NCBI GenBank assembly: GCA_016278415.1
Contig: JADQBV010000066.1
Span: 1-11,031 of the forward strand
DNA length: 11,031 bases
Reading direction: 5' to 3'
From: Halanaerobiales bacterium
GTDB taxonomy: Bacteria; Bacillota_F; Halanaerobiia; Halanaerobiales; DTU029
Shown here: one piece after another, positions 1-5,618 of the stretch
Position numbering within the stretch: the stretch's first letter is position 1
How the letters are laid out: the number at the start of each line of letters is the position of its first letter
Program-made: the position numbers and the translations under genes
The notes under the pieces: generated by a model
Seen by the model: only the letters and a program-made list of their open reading frames with translations
The model's database searches: none
Told to the model about the DNA's origin: nothing

Positions 1-662
1 AATTGATTTTTAAAGAACAGTTTTCAACTTGTAATAAAATTGGTGACCTATCAGGTAGGGGGCTGGGACTATCAGCAGTAAAAAATGAGATAGACAAGCT
101 TGGCGGAACTATAGAAGTAACTACTAAAAAGAATCTAGGTACTAAGTTTAAATTTCTACTTCCTTATAAAGATATTAACTATATAAAAGAAACTCCAGCT
201 AAAACTATCATTGATTATTTTGTTGAAAAAGTAACAGTCTGTCTAAAAAATGACCTTCATATATCTTTACAAGATTGCCAATATAGCAAGATTAAATTGG
301 TTGATATAATAAATCTAAATAAACATACAATAACACTCAGAGTAATTGAAGAAAGGGAATACTTATTTGTTTTAAGTGCTGATACTAAAATGGCTCTAAA
401 AATACTATATAATGTTTATATAGGGGAGATAACTGAGAAGGTAGACAGGTATATTGAGGATGCATTGTCAGAGATGCTAAATGTAGTTGTAGGTAATATT
501 ATTAAGATAATATTTAAAAATAGTGATGACGCAATTATGGATACACCAATGGTTATATCGGATATTGGTCAATTGGATAACAGAGGTAAGTACAAATGGC
601 AGTATGATATTAATTCTGATATCGGAAATTTAAAATTAGCCTTATTATTATCTGAAAAATAA
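1..662 (+). CDS. CheA-like histidine kinase C-terminus fused to a CheX/CheC-like phosphatase domain (5' partial)
   Basis: The frame is already open at the left edge, so the N-terminus lies outside the window and the TTG at base 3 is probably internal. Visible residues 1-56 are the end of a CheA-type HATPase domain: an FST segment followed by the ATP-lid G2 box SGRGLGL (17-23), then LGGTIEV and a GT-F-LP ending. There is no CheW-like domain afterwards. Residues about 68-219 instead resemble CheX/CheC phosphatases, with the pattern D153-x3-E157-x2-N160 and a proline at 182, near the family signature D/S-x3-E-x2-N-x22-P. In that family the Glu and Asn dephosphorylate CheY-P. The protein probably both phosphorylates and dephosphorylates a receiver, most likely the CheY-like protein encoded 23 bases downstream. 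The kinase fragment call is firm; the CheX assignment rests on motif and fold-like similarity only. Confidence 0.75.
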   Translation, partial: LIFKEQFSTCNKIGDLSGRGLGLSAVKNEIDKLGGTIEVTTKKNLGTKFKFLLPYKDINYIKETPAKTIIDYFVEKVTVCLKNDLHISLQDCQYSKIKLVDIINLNKHTITLRVIEEREYLFVLSADTKMALKILYNVYIGEITEKVDRYIEDALSEMLNVVVGNIIKIIFKNSDDAIMDTPMVISDIGQLDNRGKYKWQYDINSDIGNLKLALLLSEK

Positions 663-685
663 GTAGTAAAGTAGGGGGCATAAAG

Positions 686-1081
686 ATGTGTAAAGTAATG
701 ATAGTAGATGATTCCTTTGTAATGAGAAATAATCTTAAGCGATTACTAGAGAAGTCAGATTATGAAGTTGTTTCAGAAGCAGATAATGGTAGTCAAGCTG
801 TTATGGAATATTTTAAACATAAACCAGATATTGTAACAATGGATTTGAATATGCCTAAAATGGGTGGTTTAGAAGCGATTACTAGAATTATTGAGAGGGA
901 TCCCTATGCCAGAATAGTAATTATAAGTGCTTTTAATCAAAGAACTAAAATATTTGAAGCCTTGGAAAATGGTGCAAAACATTATATAATAAAACCTATT
1001 ACATATGAGAAAGTAATTGATACCCTTAAGACTGTTATAGGTGAAAATGAGGGAGCTGAAAACGCTCCCTCTATAGATTAG
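686..1081 (+). CDS. CheY-like single-domain response regulator
   Basis: This 131-residue protein is a stand-alone receiver domain with no output domain. The acidic pair D8-D9, phospho-acceptor D53 (in MDLNMPKMGG), switch Ser81 and Lys103 followed by Pro104 are all in place, so it should be phosphorylatable. The ATG at 686 follows an AGGGGG ribosome binding site at 673-678. The gene starts 23 bases after the kinase/CheX gene and is probably co-transcribed with it as a cognate pair. The last dozen codons (ENEGAENAPSID) are encoded by a GC-rich inverted repeat and look like a tail rather than part of the fold. The target is unknown: it could act on a flagellar switch or on another enzyme, and no flagellar gene is in view. 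Confidence 0.9.
   Translation: MCKVMIVDDSFVMRNNLKRLLEKSDYEVVSEADNGSQAVMEYFKHKPDIVTMDLNMPKMGGLEAITRIIERDPYARIVIISAFNQRTKIFEALENGAKHYIIKPITYEKVIDTLKTVIGENEGAENAPSID
1049..1071. terminator. Hairpin at the junction of two convergent genes, candidate bidirectional terminator
   Basis: GAGGGAGC (1049-1056) and GCTCCCTC (1064-1071) form a perfect 8-bp stem with a 7-base loop. It lies inside the last codons of the response regulator gene and just beyond the stop of the opposing HD gene. On the minus strand it is followed by a short T-rich stretch (CATTTTC). On the plus strand there is no T-run. It may therefore serve mainly the HD gene, or simply block read-through between the converging units. Confidence 0.45.
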
Positions 1082-1092
1082 AATTCAGGTAT

Positions 1093-1800
1093 TTAGCCTA
1101 ATTCTTTTAAGTTAGTATTTTCATTATAAAAATCACTATCAACATTACCTAGTAGTTCAAGGTTATTTATCATCAGATGAAATCTACAGCCAAGGTTGTA
1201 GGCTGCCTGTTTACACATTTCCATTCTATATAGATATATTTCGAAATAATCCATAACCTGTGATATGGTAGAATCATAATCTATATGAAGGGTTATTTTT
1301 TTATTTTTAACATCTACTTCCAGTGAAGAATCCTGTATAGCTAGATTTACCCTATCATGAATCTGACTTGCGTTTTCTTTATTAGCCCTCGTACGATGTG
1401 CATCACTTTTGTCAGCCAGTATCAAAGCAGATGTAATAGGATTAACCGGATAACCAATATCTTCTTCATGATTGGCAATAGCAGTTGTTACCTTGCAGAT
1501 ATCTTCTATTGGTATTTCCATTCTCCTAAGTTCAGTATATACTATATTAGCACTGGAAACACCATGGTGTTTACGGTTAAACATATTACCTACATCATGT
1601 AAGTATCCAGCGATACGACCTAATTCAACAGTATGTTTGTCAAATTTTAATTCTTCTAAAACATATCCGGTAAGTTCTGAAACATAGTTAACATGTCGGA
1701 AACCATGTTCTGTATAGCCCCGTGCTGATAAATACTCATTGGCTTGTTTTATCATATATTTTAAATCTTGGTTTTCTTTAACCATTTTTAATGTCAACAT
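1093..1800 (-). CDS. HD-domain metal-dependent phosphohydrolase
   Basis: This 235-residue protein has the ordered metal-binding residues of the HD superfamily: His36, the pair His68-Asp69 (LHDVGN), His78/His79, His111 (ANHEED) and Asp130 (ADKSD). The family hydrolyses phosphate esters such as nucleotides or cyclic dinucleotides at a one- or two-metal centre. The two extra His positions suggest a binuclear site. No HD-GYP motif is visible, so cyclic-di-GMP hydrolysis cannot be claimed. The C-terminal ~80 residues are not recognised. The ATG is preceded on the minus strand by a strong AAAGGAGA site, 6 bases away. The gene stands alone, converging on the response regulator gene and diverging from the DUF389 gene. 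The substrate is unknown. Confidence 0.8.
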   Translation of the reverse strand: MLTLKMVKENQDLKYMIKQANEYLSARGYTEHGFRHVNYVSELTGYVLEELKFDKHTVELGRIAGYLHDVGNMFNRKHHGVSSANIVYTELRRMEIPIEDICKVTTAIANHEEDIGYPVNPITSALILADKSDAHRTRANKENASQIHDRVNLAIQDSSLEVDVKNKKITLHIDYDSTISQVMDYFEIYLYRMEMCKQAAYNLGCRFHLMINNLELLGNVDSDFYNENTNLKELG

Positions 1801-1901
1801 ATAAATTCTCCTTTCCTTTTTATCTTCTAAACTCTCATAAAGATTACAACTATTTTAGATTAAGTCTACCTTTGTATTGTCTGAATCGGTCAGTAAGTTA
1901 T

Positions 1902-1931
1902 TTGTCGGTTTCTGTATTTTATAGTTATAAA
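1902..1931 (+). promoter_or_regulatory. Candidate sigma-A promoter for the DUF389 gene
   Basis: TTGTCG (1902-1907, 4 of 6 matches to TTGACA) and TATAAA (1926-1931, 5 of 6) are separated by 18 bases. This would place the transcript start near 1938 and give a leader of about 110 bases before the TTG start. In the rest of the 247-bp divergent gap (1801-2047) I see no convincing promoter for the HD gene. Confidence 0.35.
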
Positions 1932-2004
1932 GTTTCTAATAATTTAGTTAATTATATCATAGCTTTATGTATTATGGAAATTTTAATAAGAATCGCATAA
2001 ATTC

Positions 2005-2049
2005 CCTTCCTTTGCTTAAAACTACAATAAACAAAGGGGGGATTTTTTT
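2005..2049 (+). promoter_or_regulatory. Hairpin sequestering the ribosome binding site, with a terminator-like T-run
   Basis: CCTTCCTTTG (2005-2014) can pair along its whole length with CAAAGGGGGG (2032-2041), giving a 10-bp stem that includes two G-T wobbles and a 17-base loop. The right arm is the ribosome binding site of the DUF389 gene. The stem is followed after one A by seven Ts (2043-2049), and the last two Ts belong to the TTG start codon. The element therefore has the form of an intrinsic terminator as well as an SD-masking hairpin. It is likely to reduce expression unless relieved. No known riboswitch class was recognised upstream. Confidence 0.5.
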
Positions 2050-3268
2050 GCAAATAGTTCATGCTACCTTCCGTTCTGGAGAAGGAAATCAGGCAGTTGA
2101 ATTACTCTCGACTCTTGGAGTAGATATAGAAGATTACAAATTAATTAAATCAGAAAGTGGGGATCTTTTAATAATCAATCTGCTTTATGGCGATACAGAT
2201 GTATTGCTTGATAATTTAACAAGTAAATTTGATTTTGAAAATGATCGAGAGCGTAGTTTGGTTATTTTCACACCAGATACTGTTATTCCTAGAAATCAGG
2301 AAAAAATAAAGAAGGCAGAATTTCAAGCTAGTAGAGAGTCTTTGATCACATTTGCTCATGATAAATCAGAACTTTCATTGCAGTATTTTTTGTTAGTTGT
2401 TTTTTCAGCAGTTATATCAAGCCTCGGTCTAATGCTTGATAATGTTGCAGTAATAGTTGGTGCTATGGTAATTGCCCCAGTCCTTGGACCTATTTTGGCG
2501 ATTACTATTGGGATTGTCTTAGGTGATATCAAGCTTATTAAAAAGGGTATGAATGCTGAAATAATTGCTGTTGTTACAGCTATAGTAATTGGTGCACTAT
2601 TTGGGCTTTTTATTCCTAATGTTGGTATTACAAACTCATTACGAGTAAGGATGTATCCTACAATAGCTGATCTTATTATCGCAATGGCAGCAGGTGCAGC
2701 TGGTGCTTATACTTTAGTAAAAGGTCAATTAGAATCTGGTCTTGTAGGGGTAATGGTGGCGGCATCATTGATTCCAGTAATGAGTACAATTGGTATCGGC
2801 ATATCTTTCGGTAATAACAGTATGATTCTAGGGGCAGGGCTCCTTTTACTTGGTAACTATTTATCCTTATTATTAGCCAATGTGGTTATATTCTATTTTA
2901 AAGGACTGAAACCACAGATATGGTATAAACATAAAGCTAATAAGATTATAAAGAAAAGCATAGCATTTATAGTAGTGGCAGTTCTTTTAATTAGTGTACC
3001 CCTGGGTATATTAACTGTTTATCAATTTTACACAGAAAAACCAGAAGAAAAAATACGGGGTATTATAAATAATTATTTACTTGCTGATTGGAAATATCGG
3101 ATTGACGATATTGACATCAATGGAAATTTAATTGAAGTATACTTATTTGCCGAGGAGGACTTAAATAAAGAGTTATTAAAAACTATTAAAAATGAGATTC
3201 AAAGAAATCTTAAAAGTGAGTATAATATTAATTTTAAATTAATTCCCATAGAAGAGATACAGTTATAG
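2048..3268 (+). CDS. DUF389 family (TIGR00341-type) multi-pass membrane protein
   Basis: This integral membrane protein of 406 residues has unknown biochemical function. I place the start at TTG 2048, six bases after the G-rich SD at 2033-2041. The frame is open further upstream to an ATG at 1967, but that ATG has no SD and would add 27 residues unlike the family's N-terminus. Residues 1-105 form a soluble, ferredoxin-fold-like N-terminal region. From residue 112 there are about six hydrophobic segments. These include the family hallmarks GAMVIAPVLGPI (138-149) and, later, a VAASLIPVMST segment. One last membrane span is followed by a ~65-residue C-terminal soluble tail. The gene appears monocistronic, with an upstream hairpin likely to control it. 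Family membership is clear from the two glycine/proline-rich membrane motifs; the function is not known. Confidence 0.85.
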   Translation: MQIVHATFRSGEGNQAVELLSTLGVDIEDYKLIKSESGDLLIINLLYGDTDVLLDNLTSKFDFENDRERSLVIFTPDTVIPRNQEKIKKAEFQASRESLITFAHDKSELSLQYFLLVVFSAVISSLGLMLDNVAVIVGAMVIAPVLGPILAITIGIVLGDIKLIKKGMNAEIIAVVTAIVIGALFGLFIPNVGITNSLRVRMYPTIADLIIAMAAGAAGAYTLVKGQLESGLVGVMVAASLIPVMSTIGIGISFGNNSMILGAGLLLLGNYLSLLLANVVIFYFKGLKPQIWYKHKANKIIKKSIAFIVVAVLLISVPLGILTVYQFYTEKPEEKIRGIINNYLLADWKYRIDDIDINGNLIEVYLFAEEDLNKELLKTIKNEIQRNLKSEYNINFKLIPIEEIQL

Positions 3269-3376
3269 TTAGATTTTTACATTGTAAATTGCTCAATATA
3301 ATTTTTTGCAGTAGAATCAAAAAATAAAACTTATATTTACTATACCATTGTTTTGTTGTAAAATATTAATACTTTC

Positions 3377-3406
3377 TTGACAGTAGAGAAGGACTGATGT
3401 TATAAT
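3377..3406 (+). promoter_or_regulatory. Consensus sigma-A promoter of the hydrogenase/rex operon
   Basis: TTGACA (3377-3382) and TATAAT (3401-3406) are both perfect hexamers separated by 18 bases. Transcription should begin around 3412-3414, leaving a leader of about 158 bases. The predicted start falls inside the first Rex-type operator, the classical arrangement for repression. Confidence 0.75.
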
Positions 3407-3408
3407 AC

Positions 3409-3426
3409 TTGTGAAATATATAACAT
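3409..3426. promoter_or_regulatory. Rex-type operator 1, overlapping the transcription start
   Basis: TTGTGAAATATATAACAT matches the Rex palindrome TTGTKAA-N4-TTMACAA. The left half is perfect (TTGTGAA) and the right half matches at 5 of 7 positions (ATAACAT). It begins two bases after the -10 hexamer, so bound Rex would cover the start site. The repressor gene itself is the last gene of the operon. Confidence 0.65.
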
Positions 3427-3427
3427 A

Positions 3428-3457
3428 AAGACATAATATTTTTTTAGATTGTATAGT
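3428..3457 (+). promoter_or_regulatory. Candidate second promoter overlapping Rex operator 2
   Basis: AAGACA (3428-3433, 4 of 6) and TATAGT (3452-3457, 5 of 6) are separated by 18 bases, the same spacing as the upstream promoter. The -10 overlaps the left half of the second Rex-type operator. The match is much weaker than that of the upstream promoter and may be chance in AT-rich DNA. Confidence 0.3.
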
Positions 3458-3471
3458 TAAAAATTTAACAA
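3454..3471. promoter_or_regulatory. Rex-type operator 2
   Basis: TAGTTAAAAATTTAACAA differs from the clostridial Rex consensus TTGTTAA-N4-TTAACAA at a single defined position (A for T at position 2). The right half is perfect. It lies 45 bp, centre to centre, downstream of operator 1, so two Rex dimers could bind in tandem. Confidence 0.7.
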
Positions 3472-3564
3472 GTAAAGAATTTCTAGCAACTTTTCTTTAT
3501 ATTTTTTATAACAAACAAAATTACGGGCTAAGTACTTATAAGATACCTGCATGTATTCTTTTAT

Positions 3565-3574
3565 AAAGGGGTGG
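3565..3574 (+). promoter_or_regulatory. Ribosome binding site overlapping the annotated GTG start
   Basis: AAAGGGGTGG is the only SD-like sequence before the first [2Fe-2S] protein gene, and it includes the GTG at 3571. For that GTG the spacing would be zero. A rare ATT start at 3580 would be spaced normally. The start of this gene is therefore uncertain by three codons. Confidence 0.5.
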
Positions 3575-3822
3575 AATTTATTAAAATAACAGTATGTATA
3601 GGTAGTGGTTGTCATGTTAAGGGATCTCGGGATATCATCAATAAATTAAAATCATTTATTAGTAGAGAAGATATGTCATTAAAATTAGACTTGCAGGCCT
3701 GTTTTTGTCAAAATCGTTGTACTGAGGGTGTTGTTGTTAAGTTCAATGATGATGTTCTTGAAAATGTCACCAGAGATAATATTCTAAATATTTTAAAAGA
3801 GAAATTGAATGAGGAGGCTTAA
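3571..3822 (+). CDS. Thioredoxin-like [2Fe-2S] ferredoxin (NuoE/HydC C-terminal type)
   Basis: This 83-residue protein has the four-cysteine pattern of the thioredoxin-fold [2Fe-2S] family: C9-x4-C14 at the N-terminus and C46-x3-C50 near the middle, with an additional C44. It should carry a single [2Fe-2S] cluster and pass electrons to or from a partner, presumably the hydrogenase-like protein encoded two bases downstream. It lacks the helical N-terminal part of full NuoE, and no NuoF-like flavin partner is nearby. A paralogue of the same size sits at 6835-7071, also directly before a hydrogenase gene. The GTG start aligns its first residues (MEFIK) with the paralogue's MDIIK, but an ATT start at 3580 (MKITVCIG) fits the ribosome binding site better. 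It is the first gene of the Rex-controlled operon. Confidence 0.85.
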   Translation: MEFIKITVCIGSGCHVKGSRDIINKLKSFISREDMSLKLDLQACFCQNRCTEGVVVKFNDDVLENVTRDNILNILKEKLNEEA

Positions 3823-3824
3823 TT

Positions 3825-5618
3825 GTGACTACGATTATCACCAGTGAAGCTAAATGTAGAGACTGCTATAAATGTATTAGACACTGTCCTGTAAAGGCTA
3901 TAGGGATTAACGAAGACCAGGCTAAAGTAGTAGAAGAAAAATGCATTTTATGTGGTAAATGTGTTTCAATATGTCCACAACAAGCCAAAACTAGCTCTTC
4001 GAATATAGATATATTTGATAAGTACCTAAAAACAAAAGAAAAGATCGCAGTTAGTATAGCCCCTTCATATTTAGGGGCTACAGAATATCTTACATCATGG
4101 AAACTATTGGCTGCTTTGCGAAAATTGGGAGTAGAAATAATTGAAGAAACAGCAATTGCTGCTGAATTTGTTAGTAAGGAATATTATAAGTTGCAGCACA
4201 AAAGCCTTAGAAGTAAAGAATCAATAATTTCAAGTTGTTGTCCTACTATTATCAGTCTGATTACAAAGGAATACCCTGGGTTGCTTGAACTTATTGCATC
4301 AATAAAGTCACCTATGTTGATTCATGGAGAACTTATTCGACAAAAGTTGGGGGATGACTGGAAAATTGTATTCATAGGTCCCTGTTTTGCTAAAAAGAAA
4401 GAGGCAAGTTTAATATATCAAGATAATTCAATAGATCTTGTGCTGGATTTTGAAGAGATTATTAATTATATTAGTACTACAGACTGTAATCCAAATATAT
4501 TAAATGACTCTTATCCAGATTCTGTTTCCTATAAAGCCAGAAAATATCCCCTTGAAAGGGGTATCTTGTCAACTGCTGGTTTAGAGGATTCAATATTATC
4601 AGACATAGTTAGTGTATCTGGTCTTGATGCCGTTCAGGGGGTTTTAGATGATCTACAAAATGGCTTGATTAAACCTTCATTTATAGAATTGTTGGCCTGT
4701 AGAGGAGGCTGTGTAGGTGGCCCAGCTATGGGTAATTGTCTGGGTATTACAGCAAGAAAGAAGAGAATATCCAGTTTTCTTGATAATTATAAAGTTAGCG
4801 AAAAAGTATCCAGAGATAATGAATCAGATAAAAGTTATGATGATAATCTAGATATTACAGATAGAGAGTATAATGTCTTGATAAATAATATTAAATTGAG
4901 AAAAACTCATCCTGTAGAGCATTTGATTGAAAAGAAGCCTGAGGAAAAGGAAATTAGGAAAATTCTTAGAATGACTGGTAAAAACAGTATAGATGATGAA
5001 ACTAATTGTGGTGGCTGTGGCTATAATAGCTGTCGGGAAAAAGCTATTGCAGTATATAGGGGATTAGCAAAGGTTGAAATGTGTGTACCATATATGAGGG
5101 AAAAGGCAGAGTCTTTATCACATGCAGTTGTAGATAGTTCTGTTAACGGAATCATTATTGTTAATGAAGAAATGATAATTCAAGAATTCAATCCGGCTGC
5201 TTATCTGATGTTTAACAGGAAAAATATAAAAGCAAAGGGTGAGCACTTGCAGAAGTTTATTGATCCTGCTGACTATAAGAAAGTATGGAATGAGAAAAAG
5301 AGGATTTTAGATAAATATAAGAAGTATGAGCAGTATGATTTAATAACTCGAGAGAATATATATCCTCTGAAGAAGTATGGTGTTGTAATAGGTTTGGTAA
5401 CTGATGTAACCGCAGAGCAGAAAAGGAAGTCTGAAATAAATACAATGAAAATGGATGCTTTAGAAAAGGCGGAGAAAGTAATAAATAAACAAATGAAAGC
5501 TGCTCAAGAGATTGCTGGTCTCTTAGGAGAGAGTACAGCCGAAACTAAAGTGACTTTACTAGAGTTAGTTGATATTATGAATAGAAAAGAGGCTGGTGCA
5601 GATGAAGCTGAAAGTTGA
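3825..5618 (+). CDS. hydS: PAS-containing sensory-type [FeFe] hydrogenase (HydS-like, group C)
   Basis: The 597 residues contain four modules. The first is a 2[4Fe-4S] ferredoxin domain (C11/14/17/21 and C40/43/46/50). The second is an [FeFe] hydrogenase H-cluster domain (about 72-320), with motifs SSCCPT (C138, C139), GPCFAKKKE (C187, K190, E193) and ELLACRGGC (C292, C296), so all four cubane ligands are present. The third is an Fe-S domain C395-x2-C398-x4-C403-x16-C420 (Pfam FeS, PF04060 type). The fourth is a PAS domain (about 430-530) followed by a helical tail. Relative to catalytic enzymes, the methionines of the MPC and ExMAC motifs are Gly and Leu, and the Trp after TSCCP is Ile. This architecture is known for putatively H2-sensing group C enzymes. 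The GTG start has a GAGGAGG site 7 bases upstream, and the gene overlaps the phosphatase gene. Signalling rather than bulk H2 turnover is inferred. Confidence 0.88.
   Translation: MTTIITSEAKCRDCYKCIRHCPVKAIGINEDQAKVVEEKCILCGKCVSICPQQAKTSSSNIDIFDKYLKTKEKIAVSIAPSYLGATEYLTSWKLLAALRKLGVEIIEETAIAAEFVSKEYYKLQHKSLRSKESIISSCCPTIISLITKEYPGLLELIASIKSPMLIHGELIRQKLGDDWKIVFIGPCFAKKKEASLIYQDNSIDLVLDFEEIINYISTTDCNPNILNDSYPDSVSYKARKYPLERGILSTAGLEDSILSDIVSVSGLDAVQGVLDDLQNGLIKPSFIELLACRGGCVGGPAMGNCLGITARKKRISSFLDNYKVSEKVSRDNESDKSYDDNLDITDREYNVLINNIKLRKTHPVEHLIEKKPEEKEIRKILRMTGKNSIDDETNCGGCGYNSCREKAIAVYRGLAKVEMCVPYMREKAESLSHAVVDSSVNGIIIVNEEMIIQEFNPAAYLMFNRKNIKAKGEHLQKFIDPADYKKVWNEKKRILDKYKKYEQYDLITRENIYPLKKYGVVIGLVTDVTAEQKRKSEINTMKMDALEKAEKVINKQMKAAQEIAGLLGESTAETKVTLLELVDIMNRKEAGADEAES

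Larger units (their letters stand above)
3269..3570. other. 302-bp intergenic regulatory region and operon leader
   Basis: This gap separates the DUF389 gene from the hydrogenase operon. No convincing terminator for DUF389 is visible; the only inverted repeat there (TTTAC/GTAAA near 3278) is short and AT-only. The middle holds a consensus promoter, a weaker second promoter and two Rex-type operators, listed separately. The remaining leader (about 3472-3570) is very AT-rich with only weak hairpins, and I see no coding sequence with a ribosome binding site. Confidence 0.6.

Noticed and set aside
1357..1687. Open frames on the plus strand opposite the HD gene
   Set aside because: They lie antisense to a well-supported gene, show no ribosome binding sites, and encode no recognisable protein.
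1791..2000. Small plus-strand ORF between the HD and DUF389 genes
   Set aside because: It begins inside the HD gene's start region, has no ribosome binding site of its own and encodes low-complexity, non-family sequence.
3473..3507. Leader attenuator (TAAAGAA/TTCTTTA stem followed by six Ts)
   Set aside because: The stem has a single G-C pair and a 13-base loop, so it is too weak to call a terminator in this AT-rich leader.
3551..3589. Twelve-codon leader ORF starting at ATG 3551 and overlapping the first operon gene
   Set aside because: It has no ribosome binding site, and its composition looks like chance.
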